Source of the DNA: Gamarada debralockiae
Taxonomy: Eukaryota; Ascomycota; Leotiomycetes; Helotiales; Hyphodiscaceae
Direction: 5' to 3'
DNA length: 56,357 nucleotides
Assembly: GCA_002803225.1 (NCBI GenBank)
Contig: NXFV01001709.1
Coordinates: forward strand, 1 to 56,357
The first letter of the stretch is position 1; each line of letters begins with the position of its first letter. Both the position numbers and the translations under genes were made by a program. This document shows positions 34,840 to 45,973 of the stretch, one piece after another. The notes below the pieces were generated by a model. The model made no database searches and had not been told where the DNA came from. It was given only the letters and a program-made list of their open reading frames with translations.

Positions 34840-35673
34840 ATGCCTTCAAATTCATCGCAATTCTACCTTTCCGGTGGTGATAAGTAAGTTCAATCATCAT
34901 TATCTACCGTTAACACATGAGCTCCAATCACCCACTTCGATTGAGTGACTGTTGTAGCGGGTATGCCGAGCATCACTAATCGCTTGGTCGTGTTCGAGGT
35001 GAATCCTCTGTTTCCCGCCTTACGTGTACGCCCTCCTCCCACATCGCCATTTGCAATGGCAATCTCGATATAAAAACGCTGGGAGGAGCGGGTTTTGCTT
35101 CACAAAGAACAACCAGAGAGGGAGGAGTTGGGACCGATCCAAATACGGTGGATGGACTGGAATTGAATATCGACAATTTTGATGGGAAGCAATATACCGT
35201 CATACTGAAGGATGAATTGCTGCCAAAAAGCCCCATGGAAGAGAGCAATCAACTGTCAGTTGGGAATATTGTTTTCGAGCAGAGGGAGCACAATCTGAGA
35301 ACGGAAAGGTCTTCGGTGCGTGGGATGATTTGAAGCCAACGTATAGGGGCAGAGAGAAGGACGCTGAGCCATCGGACTTAAAGAACATCAAACGGTTCAG
35401 CATTATGATGAGAAGGTAAGCTTCATACCTGCTCACTGATACTCCTACTAACACAGCCTACACTTTCTTTGGAGCCTAGAAGGGGACTTCTATCTCTCAA
35501 TCGTTTCCATAGCAGCATCTACGAGCGATTCTGCGTCCGCTTCCAACTCAGGGGTATTCCCATATAGGGACGACCCAAACGGGAATGAAGTACCCATGAA
35601 CAAGAAGTCAGACAATACCGGTGGCTCATACTGTGTGGCTTGCGGATGGCTTGGATCATGTATAGTGTCTTAG
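34840..35673 (+). pseudogene. CIA30-domain protein gene with frameshift
   Basis: A short first exon (34840-34883, MPSNSSQFYLSGGD) ends at a gtaagt donor. The conserved CIA30 domain (PF08547) follows: NLDIKTLGGAGFASQRTT, then VDGLELNIDNFDGKQYTVIL and KDELLPKSP. The frame then shifts by one base inside the AGCCCC run at about 35229-35236, after which the conserved order resumes (REQSTVSWEY, then KVFGAWDDLKPTYRGREK). A small intron at 35416-35456 leads to SLEGDFYLSIVSIAAS and a stop at 35671. An in-frame TAA at 34977 also blocks the start of the domain. CIA30 proteins assist mitochondrial complex I assembly or, in fungal paralogs, have unclear roles. Probably a dead paralog, or a single-base assembly error plus a misread intron. 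Confidence 0.7.
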
Positions 35674-37222
35674 ACCTATCCAATACACCATTTTGATTGC
35701 CCTTGAACTGTTTCTTGATGGAGCAGGAAGTATACTTCCAATGATCCAAGACAGGACCATCAACGACCAGGTCCAAGCTTCTCGTCAGATCCAGGAGATC
35801 CTGGCTGGAAGAGTTGATCCGAGTTTTTTTCTGCCGGACCCCGGCAGTCAAAGCCCTGCAGGGTATCCCAACATGCTACACCCCATATCCCCCAACCATC
35901 CGCATTAAATCGTTACGATGTTCCCATTTGCACAAGTTTCGTGTCAGCTACCCCATGCAATTCTCACGTGGTGCAGCATAAAAACATCCATACCTTCTAG
36001 AAGCTGTCGTCAGCAATAACAACAAGCCTAACCAAGCCAGATCCCACTTCCCTCGCTCTTCCTTAGGGCCCGTTCATGCTGACGCATCGTTCATTCGATC
36101 CGAACGATTCATATCGCCTTGCATATGCACCTCCTTTGCTGCCCACCCCATTTCTTTTCTCCGAATGCAACCTTACCCTTCACATGCCTGAATAGCGAGT
36201 CTCGTGTCAATCACAATGCTACACTGCATTCGCAAGCTCCCTGTCCCATATCCCCCATATTGCCTCACCGCGTCGATATACATTTCCCTTCCCTGACCTC
36301 CGCAGCAACCTACCCTGAGTCCTCGCGTCAAGCCGACGCTTACGTCCACCTCTCATCCCAGCGACTGTTGTCAGACGTCCTCTGCGGGCTTTTACGGATG
36401 CCGCCATCCAGCTCACAGGGCTGAGATTGCGGGCTTTTTACTAAGCACCCAGGCACTTTACGCAGGAATCACCAATTGCCCTTAACTTTTGCAGTATCTT
36501 TAGAACCCCATCCATCCCATGGACATAAGGAATGGAACTCCGAAACTCAAGTTGTTCACAAGGATTAAGCGATTTGGAATTCTCGAGTCCTGTGATGAAG
36601 ATTTGTAATATCCGCACTCACCCGCACCCACCCGCGCCCACCCGCACCCCGTGGTTACCGTGCAGATGGTAATCGGGGTTTGAAGTCGGAGATAAACAAG
36701 GTGCAGTGCAAAGGACTTTTTGTCTCTTTCTGGTTGATGGAATTGAAACCAAGGTAGTATCGAATTCTTGGAAAGGAAATGTCTTTGGCATCTCATGGTC
36801 TTTCGTAGGCTATTCGTAAGATTTCAAGTCGTGCAGATCGTACGACAGTGACGATCAGATTGCTGTTTGGAAACACATACTACTCGAATGAGCAAGCGCT
36901 CAATCGAGTAGCTGTTCTTTGTTTATTGGTATGCTTGTTCCAAACCTTGAAGTTCTCACGGCCTCACCGACAGTCTAGATGCATGGTAAGATTTTTTAAT
37001 CTATTCATTCCTTGGAATTAGAGGTCTTGCTGCTTTGATGGGGTAACATCAAGGTAACACGCCCAAATAGCAGCTCTTGTCAAGCTAGTACTTTTCCTGA
37101 ATCCCGAGCCTGAAGCAAGCAAAGTGCTGCAAAGGAGAAAATGCAGCTGCAGAAAATCCATCCGTTCATTCCGACGTCAATTACTTCGTGCCCGTATATC
37201 CGGAAGTCGCGAGATGTAGAAT
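35674..37222. other. Intergenic with short C-rich tandem repeat
   Basis: No gene is supported. At 36621-36650 three 10-bp units (CCCGCACCCA, CCCGCGCCCA, CCCGCACCCC) are arranged in tandem. Open frames near 36119-36424 are C-rich and motif-free. Confidence 0.45.
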
Positions 37223-38883
37223 CTACAATCGCTCTCCCTTGGCCTGCTTGGCATCACCATACTTTTTCAGTCTGATAATCTGTACGCTGGTGAATCCAGT
37301 GGTGTCTTCTGGGGAGAAAGCTCCGATCTCATCCATGGAACTCTCGCTGGCATCGTACAGCTTCTCGGTCTCAGAGCTGCGTCCCAAGACGGAGCAAGTG
37401 CCTTTGTATGCACGGCATCGAACTTGGCCGTTCACAGTTTTTTGGCTGGCAATGATCGACTCCTCGAGGAACTCGCGCTCAGGAGAGAAGTAGAGGCCAT
37501 TGTAGAGAAGCTTGGCATAGTTGAAGGTAACGAATTGATCGCGAAGAGCACGAACCTCACGATCGAGGACAAGACCCGCATCCACGAGACTTGAGACCGA
37601 TGAATCGGTTCTCGACGATGTTAACACGTCCCACACCGTGTCGGCGGGCAATGGCATTGGCCTCTAGGAAGAGCTTGACAGCATCTGTGATAACCTCTCC
37701 CTTAGCAGTGACCAACTTGACTGGCAGACCCTTCTCAAACACCAGTGTGAAGTCCTCTGGTGTGTTAGGAGCCTTCAAAGGGTCAACGGTCAACTTCCAC
37801 ATATCCTCAGGTGGGGTGATATCTGGGTCCTCCAAAATACCAGCCTCGTAGCTACAGTGTGCCAAGTTCTCATTGCTTTGAGACTGGGATACCAGTTTGT
37901 GCGGCGTAGTCGAGGAGATCATTGCGACCGGCGAAGCGCTCGTAAAATTCGGGCATACGCCATGGTGCAATGACTTTGATGGAGGGTTGGAGGGCATAGA
38001 ATGCGAGTTCGAAACGTACTCCATCGTTTCCTTTGCCGCGCCGTGAGAGACTGCAATGCACCCTTCCTTTGGGCGACGGTGATCTGGGCACGAGAGATGA
38101 CTGGGCTGGCGAGGGATGTTCCTAGACACAATATTAGTTATTTCCTTGCTAAGCTGCGGTCCACAGAGCTTCTGTGATAGAACTTGTGTTGATGAGCTTG
38201 CCCATGCAGAATGGAGGCTACTTACCCAATAGGTAAACATTCTCGTAGATACCGTTGCATTGCACAGCAGAGAAGCAGAGCTTCTCAATGAACTCCCGTC
38301 TAAGTCCCTCAACGTAGCAAGCAGAAGCTCCAATCTTCAACGCCTTGGCCTTAGCAGCCTCAAAGTCCTCTAGATGGCACCGCACGTTAGCAATGACCAA
38401 ATCGACATCAATCACTCACACTCAACCAGTTCAAGAGAGGAGATAAGAAGAACTTACCTTCTTGACCGACATCGGCCATGAAGCAAACCTAAATTATCAA
38501 AGTCAGAGCCAATGTTCCAAAGCTCCCAGAGTGCATTCCTGAGCTGCAAGACAATATCTCCACACGGTAATCATATGTCGCAGCTCATCTAACCATCTGT
38601 ATTCGCAGTGTAGTCCTACTAACCACATCGTATCCCTTCTCAAGCAGCCATTTCACTATTCCCAATATCAGCTCCAAACATCCACAATACGTCTTCTACA
38701 ACCCGCGGAAAGAACTCACAGATATAGCTCGTATCAAACCACCACTGTACGCAAGGCAGACCTGTATCAAAGCCATCAGTTCACTGTTCACTCAATTGCA
38801 CCGCTCAAGCTCCGAATGAAGAGCTCTCTATTCCTCACCGCCAAAAACTATGACTCAATCTAACTCACCTTGTCCTCTGCCAT
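37223..38883 (-). pseudogene. ARG1: Argininosuccinate synthase gene, multiply broken
   Basis: The enzyme joins citrulline and aspartate using ATP in arginine synthesis. The start (38883, MAEDK) and introns with good GT..AG sites are still there, and most of the protein is recognisable: VCLAYSGGL, then [60 protein letters not shown] and REFLEESIIASQKTVNGQVR. Five lesions break it: a one-base loss right after SGGL (about 38733, at the ATP-binding SGGLDTS loop), a one-base loss near 38063, a small loss after SHGA (about 38040), a longer loss after GIPVS (about 37878), and loss of about 20 residues after KSRGC (about 37577). The last two are too large for base-calling errors. The copy cannot make a full enzyme. 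Confidence 0.85.
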
Positions 38884-39376
38884 TTTTGCCTCTTTGAAAT
38901 CTTAGATATGGAGAGGGTAGGGTATTGAGTCCTTTTTCGAGACTTAATGGGTTGCGGGAAGTGTTGTGAACGTTCAATTGAGAAAAACAAAAGCTGGGTG
39001 GCGGGGTATTATCTTGATGTTTTCGCAGGCGCAAAAAGAAATTCCTGTTGCAGGACAGATACGTGAGAATCTCTTCTTGAAAACCTTGATAGGTTCATTG
39101 AGCATTGGGTAAATCCACTGCATTGCATGCTGCACATAATGTGTGGGCTCTAAAGCCTGTCAATTTGCTACTTGATCTTGTTATGGACCACTCCTGAAAA
39201 TATTCCTCCACTCATTCTTTGTAAAAACACCATCGCTGTAATGAAAATCAACAAATGAAAACTACCGCTTCCGTCAGACATTATGAACCTTCCCAACAAA
39301 ATGATTCGACATCCTGATGACACCAATGCAAGGCCGGTGTCCCATCGCCAAATCATTCATGCCAGGTGAAAGCCAT
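38884..39376. other. Spacer between beta-tubulin and ARG1 pseudogene
   Basis: About 490 bp holding the 3' end of the beta-tubulin gene and the old ARG1 promoter, both on the minus strand. Nothing else is recognisable. Confidence 0.45.
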
Positions 39377-41147
39377 TTACTCCTCCTGCTCCAATGGGGC
39401 CTCCTCTTCGTACTCCTCCTCACCCTCAGAGATGGATGCCTCCTGGTATTGTTGGTACTCGGAAACCAAATCGTTCATGTTGGACTCAGCCTCAGTGAAC
39501 TCCATCTCGTCCATACCCTCACCAGTGTACCAATGCAAGAAAGCCTTTCGTCGGAACATGGCAGTGAACTGGTCACCGACACGCTTGAAGAGCTCTTGGA
39601 TGGAGGTGGAGTTGCCAACGAAGGTGGAAGACATCCTGAGACCACGGGGAGGGATGGAGCAGAGAGCGGTCTGGACGTTGTTGGGAATCCACTCTACGAA
39701 GTAGGAGTTGTTCTTGTTCTGAACATTGCGCATTTGGTCCTCGACTTCCTTCATGGAGACCTTACCACGGCTGTATATAATTAGCACAAATAGTATCAAC
39801 AAATGAATGGTAGCACTTACAAGATGGCAGAGCAAGTGAGGTAACGACCGTTGCGGAAGTCAGAAGCAGCCATCATGTTCTTGGGGTCGAACATTTGCTG
39901 GGTCAACTCAGGAACAGTGACAGCACGGAAGGCGTTAGAGCCACGGCTGGTGAGAGGAGCAAAGCCAACCATGAAGAAGTGCAGACGAGGGAAAGGAACC
40001 ATGTTGACCGCCAACTTGCGGAGATCAGAGTTAAGCTGGCCAGGGAATCGGAGACAAGTGGTGACACCGGACATGACGGCAGAGACCAAGTGGTTGAGAT
40101 CTCCGTATGATGGGTTGGAGAGCTTGAGGGTTCTCATACAGATATCGTACAGAGCCTCGTTATCGATACAGAAGGTCTCATCGGAGTTCTCGACCAACTG
40201 ATGAACGGAAAGGGTGGCATTGTATGGCTCGACGACGGTGTCAGAGACCTTGGGGGATGGGACAACGGAGAAGGTGGCCATCATGCGATCTGGGAACTCC
40301 TCGCGGATCTTGGAGATCAAAAGCGTACCCATACCAGCACCGGTTCCACCACCGAGAGAGTGGGTAATCTGGAAACCTTGAAGGCAGTCGCAGCCCTCGG
40401 CCTCGCGACGGACAACATCAAGAACTTGGTCGACAAGCTCAGCACCTTCAGTGTAATGGCCCTTAGCCCAGTTGTTACCGGCACCGGATTGACCGAAAAC
40501 GAAGTTGTCGGGTCTGAAAAGCTGACCGAATGGACCAGCGCGGACGGCATCCATGGTACCTGGCTCCAAATCGACGAGGACAGCACGAGGGACATACTTA
40601 TTGCCGGAAGCCTAGCAGAAACGGTCAGAAATGATATCATTACGCGTGTTTGTATCGATATGTACCTCGTTGAAGTAGACGTTCATGCGCTCGAGTTGAA
40701 GGTCAGACGTGCCATTGTACCTGAATATCGTGTCAGTCGAGCCCAATCGTCGAGATGCCCTGCCACATCTCTGCAGAGAAAACTTACACGCCGGAGCCAT
40801 CAAGACCGTGTTCGCCTGAGATAGTTTGCCTATATAGTTGTCAGTTTCGAAGGTCTTCGTGTCGCGCACAGCAGGGAGAAAAAGTCGCGCAGCCGAGGAA
40901 AACACACCAGAAAGCAGCACCGATTTGGTTACCCTAATGGAGAGTCAGCGACAGTAACAGAAAGTGAGCATTGATGTTACTTACGCATTGGCCGGTCTGG
41001 AGATGAACCTGTAGATTGTAAAAAGACCTGGTCAGCTTCGTGGCCTCTCGGGAAGTGGTGGTGGGGTAATTCAGGAGGAGCGTGTGCGATGGAGACGCGT
41101 CTTGATGTTTGTTTAGGGGGCGTGGGGAGACTCACGATTTCACGCAT
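39377..41147 (-). CDS. TUB2: Beta-tubulin
   Basis: Seven exons on the minus strand: 41147-41136, 41008-40985, 40933-40908, 40829-40788, 40720-40666, 40611-39821, 39770-39377. They join into exactly 447 residues, the standard length. The N terminus [15 protein letters not shown] carries the autoregulatory MREI, the GTP-binding loop GGGTGAGMG is at 140-148, and the acidic tail is [14 protein letters not shown]. The four tiny 5' exons are the usual pattern of filamentous ascomycete beta-tubulins. It pairs with alpha-tubulin in microtubules. Residues tied to benzimidazole resistance are wild type: Phe167, Glu198 and Phe200. The 5' end faces the GCN20 gene across about 335 bp. No frame problems, in contrast to neighbouring ARG1. 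Confidence 0.98.
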
Positions 41148-41482
41148 CTTGACTTGAAGTGATTATTGTGTTGAGGATGTAAATTTGAGGGTTTGGAATC
41201 GAACTTGAAGGAGCAAGAGGTTGATGCCTGTTGTTGATGGAGATTGTTGTGGGTTTGCAAGAGCGAGAGGCAGCGGTGAGGAAGGAGCTTAAGCCCAAAA
41301 TGGTCGCGCTAATTGGCTCGCTTCGCTAGCTTGTTTACTGCAGGTCCAAGTTTGATTTTCATCACGTGTTCTGCTAAAAATATTGAACCTTCGAGATCTT
41401 GTCAGGGAAGAAAATCGAACATAGAAATCATCCCTGGGTGCTTTCCGACATTGTTTTGGTATTGAATCAAAGAGCTATAGTC
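41148..41482. promoter_or_regulatory. Shared divergent promoter of TUB2 and GCN20
   Basis: The 335-bp region between two divergent start codons must serve both genes. It contains the ATCACGTGTT element near 41361 (a CACGTG E-box) and GC-rich stretches, and no obvious TATA box. The reading frame of GCN20 is open upstream to 41399 but has no ATG before 41483. Confidence 0.5.
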
Positions 41483-43889
41483 ATGGAGTCCGAAATCAAG
41501 TCTTTCTTGCCCAGTATCGACCCGGTCCTTTCGGAATATTCTGTTGGGTACCTGACCCATGCGGCAAATGCATTTGTTCCAGACTCCGATGCCGGTGGGC
41601 CATCGCCTTTGGCAGAAGCAGCGACTTCTATCACGGCTCTGTTAGTTTCAGCATCAGGAGACCCTTCCCCAGAGAATGAGGCCAAAGTCAGCCAGCTTGT
41701 CGAGAAATGGGTGGAGAAATTCAACGCTTCAAATGCTGCAAATGGCCAACGAAAGCAGATGTCTTCTGCTGCCAGGCGGTTAGACCAGGCCATTCAAGTG
41801 GGTGCTCAAAGGAACATGTCATCTACGCTTGGAGTGTCAACTGGAGGCGTCGATCTCGAGTCAGCAAACACTCGAAAACTGGAGTCAAAGGTCGATCGGA
41901 AGAAGCTCGAGAAGGCTGAACGCAAGATTGCTGCCAAGCAGAGCAAGAAGGTCTTCAAGGCTGTCGAGTATGAGGCTTCTAGGTTACTCAATCAACCAGA
42001 TGATGCTCAGTCTTATGAGGAATTTTTTATGGCTGTCAACCCTCTCCAACTCGGATCAAATGCTCAAGGACAAGCAAAAAGCAAGGATATCAAGCTAGAT
42101 GGCATCGATGTTTCTATTGGTGGTTTGAGAATCTTGACAGATACAAGTTTGACGTTGGCTTATGGTCGAAGATATGGTTTGGTTGGTCAAAACGGTATCG
42201 GAAAGTCCACTCTATTACGAGCTTTGGCACGGAGAGAGCTAGCGATTCCGACTCATATTTCAATTCTCCACGTTGAGCAAGAGGTAAGATTCTATACAAT
42301 TGTCCTTTCTTAATGGGTTTACTGACATACCGCAGATTACTGGAGACGATACCCCTGCTCTACAAGCAGTGTTAGATGCAGATGTGTGGCGGAAACATCT
42401 ACTTGCAGAACAAGCTGTGCGTTCTTCCGCATCTGGATGCTCTCTTTCAAGCATCTTATTTCATGGTTATGTTTAATTGCTCTTTTTTCTGACATTTGCC
42501 CAGAAAATATCTAAGCAGCTCGCAGCAATCGAAGAAGAGCGATCCTCCTTGGCAGATACATCAGCAGATGCGGAGAAGCTTGACCGAGATCGTGAAGGCC
42601 TTGATCAGACGTTAGGAGACATCCAATCCAAGCTCGCTGAGATGGAATCCGACAAAGCCGAATCTCGAGCAGCATCCATTCTCGCAGGTCTCGGTTTCTC
42701 CCCAGAACGCCAGCAATTTGCAACCAAGACCTTCTCTGGAGGTTGGCGAATGCGCCTAGCACTTGCTCGAGCACTCTTCTGTGAACCCGATCTTCTACTT
42801 CTTGACGAACCGTCTAACATGTTGGATGTTCCTTCGATTACCTTCCTTGCCAACTACCTCCAAGGCTATCCCAGCACCGTCCTTGTCGTCTCTCACGACA
42901 GAGCTTTCTTGAACGAAGTTGCCACCGATATTGTACATCAACATTCCGAGCGTCTGGACTACTACAAGGGAGCTAATTTTGAGTCTTTCTACGCTACCAA
43001 GGAGGAGCGACGGAAGACTGCGCAGAGAGAATACGACAACCAGATGGTCCAACGAGCACATCTCCAAGCTTTCATCGACAAATTCCGCTACAACGCCGCA
43101 AAATCCTCCGAAGCCCAGTCAAGAATCAAGAAGCTAGAGAAGATGCCCATTCTCGAAGCCCCAGAGAGTCAATACACAGTCCACTTCAAATTCCCAGATG
43201 TCGAGAAGCTTTCGCCTCCAATCGTACAAATGACTAACGTCTCCTTCGGCTACACAAAAGACAAGATACTTTTGCGCAACGTGGACCTCGACGTACAGCT
43301 CGACTCTCGAATTGGTATCGTAGGACCCAATGGGGCTGGTAAAACTACCGTTTTGAAGCTCCTCATCGGCAAATTAACGCCAACATCTGGTCTCATCTCT
43401 CAAAACCCACGATTACGTATCGGATTCTTCGCTCAACATCACGTTGATGCCCTAGATCTCAGCACCAGTGCCGTCGGATTCATGGCGAAGAACTATCCCG
43501 GAAAACAAGACGAAGAATACCGTCGCCATCTCGGTGCTTTCGGTATTACCGGCATGACTGGTCTTCAAAAAATGGAGCTTCTTTCCGGAGGTCAAAAATC
43601 TCGTGTTGCATTCGCCTGTCTTTCTCTCACCAACCCCCACATCCTGGTTCTTGACGAACCTTCCAATCATTTGGATATTGAGGCCATGGATGCGCTGAGC
43701 ACGGCATTGAACCAGTTCCAGGGTGGTGTGCTGATGGTCAGTCACGATGTTACGATGTTGCAGACTGTGTGCACGAGTCTTTGGGTCTGTGATAATGGCA
43801 CGGTGGAGAAATTCCCTGGCGATGTTCAAGCTTACAAGAAGAGAATTACAGCGCAGGCGGATGCTAGTGGCGTTGTTCAGGCTCATTAG
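41483..43889 (+). CDS. GCN20: ABC-F translation regulator, GCN20-like
   Basis: Three exons: 41483-42283, 42336-42416, 42504-43889 (introns of 52 and 87 bp). They give about 755 residues; yeast Gcn20 has 752. The N-terminal region of about 190 residues is where Gcn20 binds Gcn1. Two ATPase cassettes follow without membrane segments: Walker A GQNGIGKST (235-243) and GPNGAGKTT (568-576), signatures FSGGWRMRL (about 372) and LSGGQKSRV (about 654), and Walker B LLLLDEPSNMLD and ILVLDEPSNHLD. The first signature and DEPSNMLDVPSI are characteristic of Gcn20/ABCF3 rather than Arb1. It works with Gcn1 on ribosomes to activate the kinase Gcn2 in amino-acid starvation. The ATG at 41483 begins MESEIKSFLPSIDPVL. 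No defects. Confidence 0.93.
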
Positions 43890-44473
43890 AAGTAGACAAG
43901 GCCATGAATCTGCCGCAATGAAAATGAGATACGAAACACTCCACGAATTTGAGTGACTTTGGAGATCAGAATCGAGAGGCAAAGCTTGTGGCAGCTGCGC
44001 GCAGGGCAAGTGTTACATCCCAGTTCGTAGAATTGAAAGACGTTGGGTTTCACTGTGTGGGGGGTTGCGGCCCGGTCTTTGGTGGAGCTGAATATGTACC
44101 AACGTTGCATTTCCGCCTCGTACCAGAACACCAACCTCACTCTGGCAGCTGTCAGCTACTAAAGAAGCGCTGAACGATTCTGCTGAAGAGTTTTAGCATA
44201 GCTTGTGAAGCTCAGGGCAAGGTTTCAATTCCTCTTACGAAGTGAAAAAAGAATCATGGCATCGGAGGAGAGCGGGATCCTGCATTTGATTCCAAGGCAT
44301 GTCTAGCAAGTGCTACATGCCCGTGACTGGTATTTGGGTATATCATGACCTTATGAAACCTTTCAATTGATCTCGCGATTCAATTCAAGTGTTTCTGATC
44401 CACTCAAAATTTACAAGTCACAACTTCGTTACTCAATTTGAAAGCCTGCTCAAGCATACGACCACCAAGCACA
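43890..44473. other. Intergenic, no gene seen
   Basis: About 580 bp after GCN20, without supported coding or repeats. Confidence 0.4.
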
Positions 44474-44865
44474 ATGGAATCAAACCACGAAGATCCGAGG
44501 AAAGTGGAAGAAGAACCCCCTAAAATACCATCCAATTCTTCCGGCCTTCGTTTCGGTCTTGAGCTGGAGTTCTTTGGACTCAGATTGACATTCCATGACC
44601 GCGCTAGTGGGGATTTCAGGACAATAGCTCATGATAAAATGGCAGAGACTATGACTGAGCAGAGAGCCATTCTTATTCCCTCAGACCTTAACATTGGAGC
44701 ATATTATGCCCCTCCGTTGCATCTGCTGGTCGTCCAGCCGACCGCCATTTCGCATGTGCAGTGAGACAGCAACTGGAGCTTCAGAACAGTTGGAGATAGT
44801 TTCGGACCAAAGCCGACCAAAATCCAACAACGGGGCACACTGATTCCAGAAATTTGGCCCTGCCA
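44474..44865 (+). pseudogene. Amidoligase-like reading frame interrupted by TGA
   Basis: The ATG at 44474 opens MESNHEDPRKVEEEPP. The segment LRFGLELEFFGLRLTFHD follows; its GxELEF core is the opening motif of putative amidoligase enzymes (PF12224), which fungi often carry in many copies. The frame stops at TGA (44762-44764), but the same frame continues through SNWSFRTVGDSFGPKPTKIQ to a canonical gtaagt donor at 44866. That pattern suggests an exon with one nonsense mutation, for example CGA to TGA. No clear downstream amidoligase exons are found. Assignment to the family is tentative; it could also be an unrelated hypothetical protein. Confidence 0.4.
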
Positions 44866-44870
44866 GTAAG

Positions 44871-44895
44871 TGTAAAGTCTTTCAAAGACTTTACA
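44871..44895. repeat. Perfect 12-bp palindrome with 1-nt spacer
   Basis: TGTAAAGTCTTT and AAAGACTTTACA are exact reverse complements separated by one C. It lies only 5 bp beyond the gtaagt donor that ends the preceding exon-like segment. Confidence 0.8.
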
Positions 44896-44995
44896 ATCAT
44901 CCTTGAAACCTATATTCTTTGTTGTCGAACGGTCTCCCAACCCACACGGCCCAGACAACCCGTCCTCTGTTATCCTCTCAGGAGTCCCTCACCCC

Positions 44996-45060
44996 CAAAA
45001 ATAAAATAAAATAAAATAAAATAAAATAAAATAAAATAAAATAAAATAAAATAAAATAAT
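44996..45060 (+). repeat. AAAAT microsatellite
   Basis: About 12 uninterrupted units of a five-base AAAAT motif followed by a short TA run. Confidence 0.95.
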
Positions 45061-45091
45061 ATATATATTATGACGTTGATGTGTCCTAGGT

Positions 45092-45973
45092 TTGAGTTTA
45101 CCACTGCTGCCACGATCATGTCTATTGGATAACTGCTCGGCTCTGCGCAAAAGTGTTTACTCAAACTATGCAGGAAATTGCAGGAAATTGCAGGAAATTG
45201 CAGGCAACTCAATATCTCTCGACTGCTTTATTCAGGACGGAGACCACAGATGGCACCCGTTGCAAACCTTTGTGAATCGCTATAATTCGGGGATTGATAG
45301 TGTCAACGACGGCTACGATGCACACACTTCTGTTAAGAGCAGGTTCAAACTCCAGAAATCGATTGAGACTCTCCAACTTGAGAACGGCAAACACCGAGAT
45401 GCTCGATACCACGGGGGTCATTGGGACGCATACATAACCGTTGACAGTAATGCAGACGATTGGTGATGTGACGTTCAGGTGAATTATCAGAAGAGTCAGC
45501 GCACCCTGAATGACAACCTAGACGCATGGATCAAGACCTGGGATTCGATGTGGGTATCCCATCTCGGCGCGATCAGATTGGATCCCGACGTCGGCTCAGC
45601 GAAGCAAGTCCCAGGTCGAGATATTATAAGAGTCCAATTCTATACCGCGATAGCGCTTGCCAAGGGAATATGCGCAAACACTAGTCCCAATGGTTCCAGC
45701 AGCAGGAAAGGAAAACACTTGGTACTCGCCCTCATTACTTACCTGTGGGTAGTGGGCACCGTAAATGTCACATCAATTGGAGGTAGCTTAAGAAATTCTT
45801 TCCCTCAGCTTCCCAAGACCTCTTCGGCATCTATTGCTCGAGTCTTGGCCGCCATGAATCCAAGGATAGAGAAAATAATTATCCTCCAGGGGAACGAACT
45901 TCATCCTCCTAACTTTGAGGATTTTTGGAAAGGCACTTTCGACTTCGCTCACAGCTCGAATGCGGTATACTAG
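45092..45973 (+). pseudogene. Unknown gene, one open frame split by a single TGA
   Basis: A single frame of about 294 codons is interrupted only once, by TGA at 45464-45466. The first part includes FVNRYNSGIDSVNDGYDAHT and YHGGHWDAYITVDSNADDW. The second part begins CDVQVNYQKSQRTLND and runs through DAWIKTWDSMWVSHLGAIRL and ARVLAAMNPRIEKIIILQGN to a stop at 45973. Tandem copies of a 10-bp unit lie near its left end (45171-45204), so the true start may be further right. I do not recognise the family. The stop could be a C-to-T change typical of repeat-induced point mutation, a skipped intron, or a real chain end. Further open pieces follow to about 46680. Confidence 0.4.
45171..45204 (+). repeat. 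10-bp tandem repeat, three copies
   Basis: CAGGAAATTG occurs three times in a row followed by a partial fourth unit (CAGGCAA). It lies inside the open frame described for 45092-45973, so slippage here would shift that frame. Confidence 0.9.

Noticed and set aside
37557..38333. 258-codon minus-strand open frame as an independent gene
   Set aside because: It is a composite of intron and shifted exon sequence of the ARG1 pseudogene; only parts of it match argininosuccinate synthase.
41399..41482. Extension of the GCN20 frame upstream of the ATG
   Set aside because: It begins without an ATG and lies in the divergent promoter; the conserved N terminus starts at 41483.
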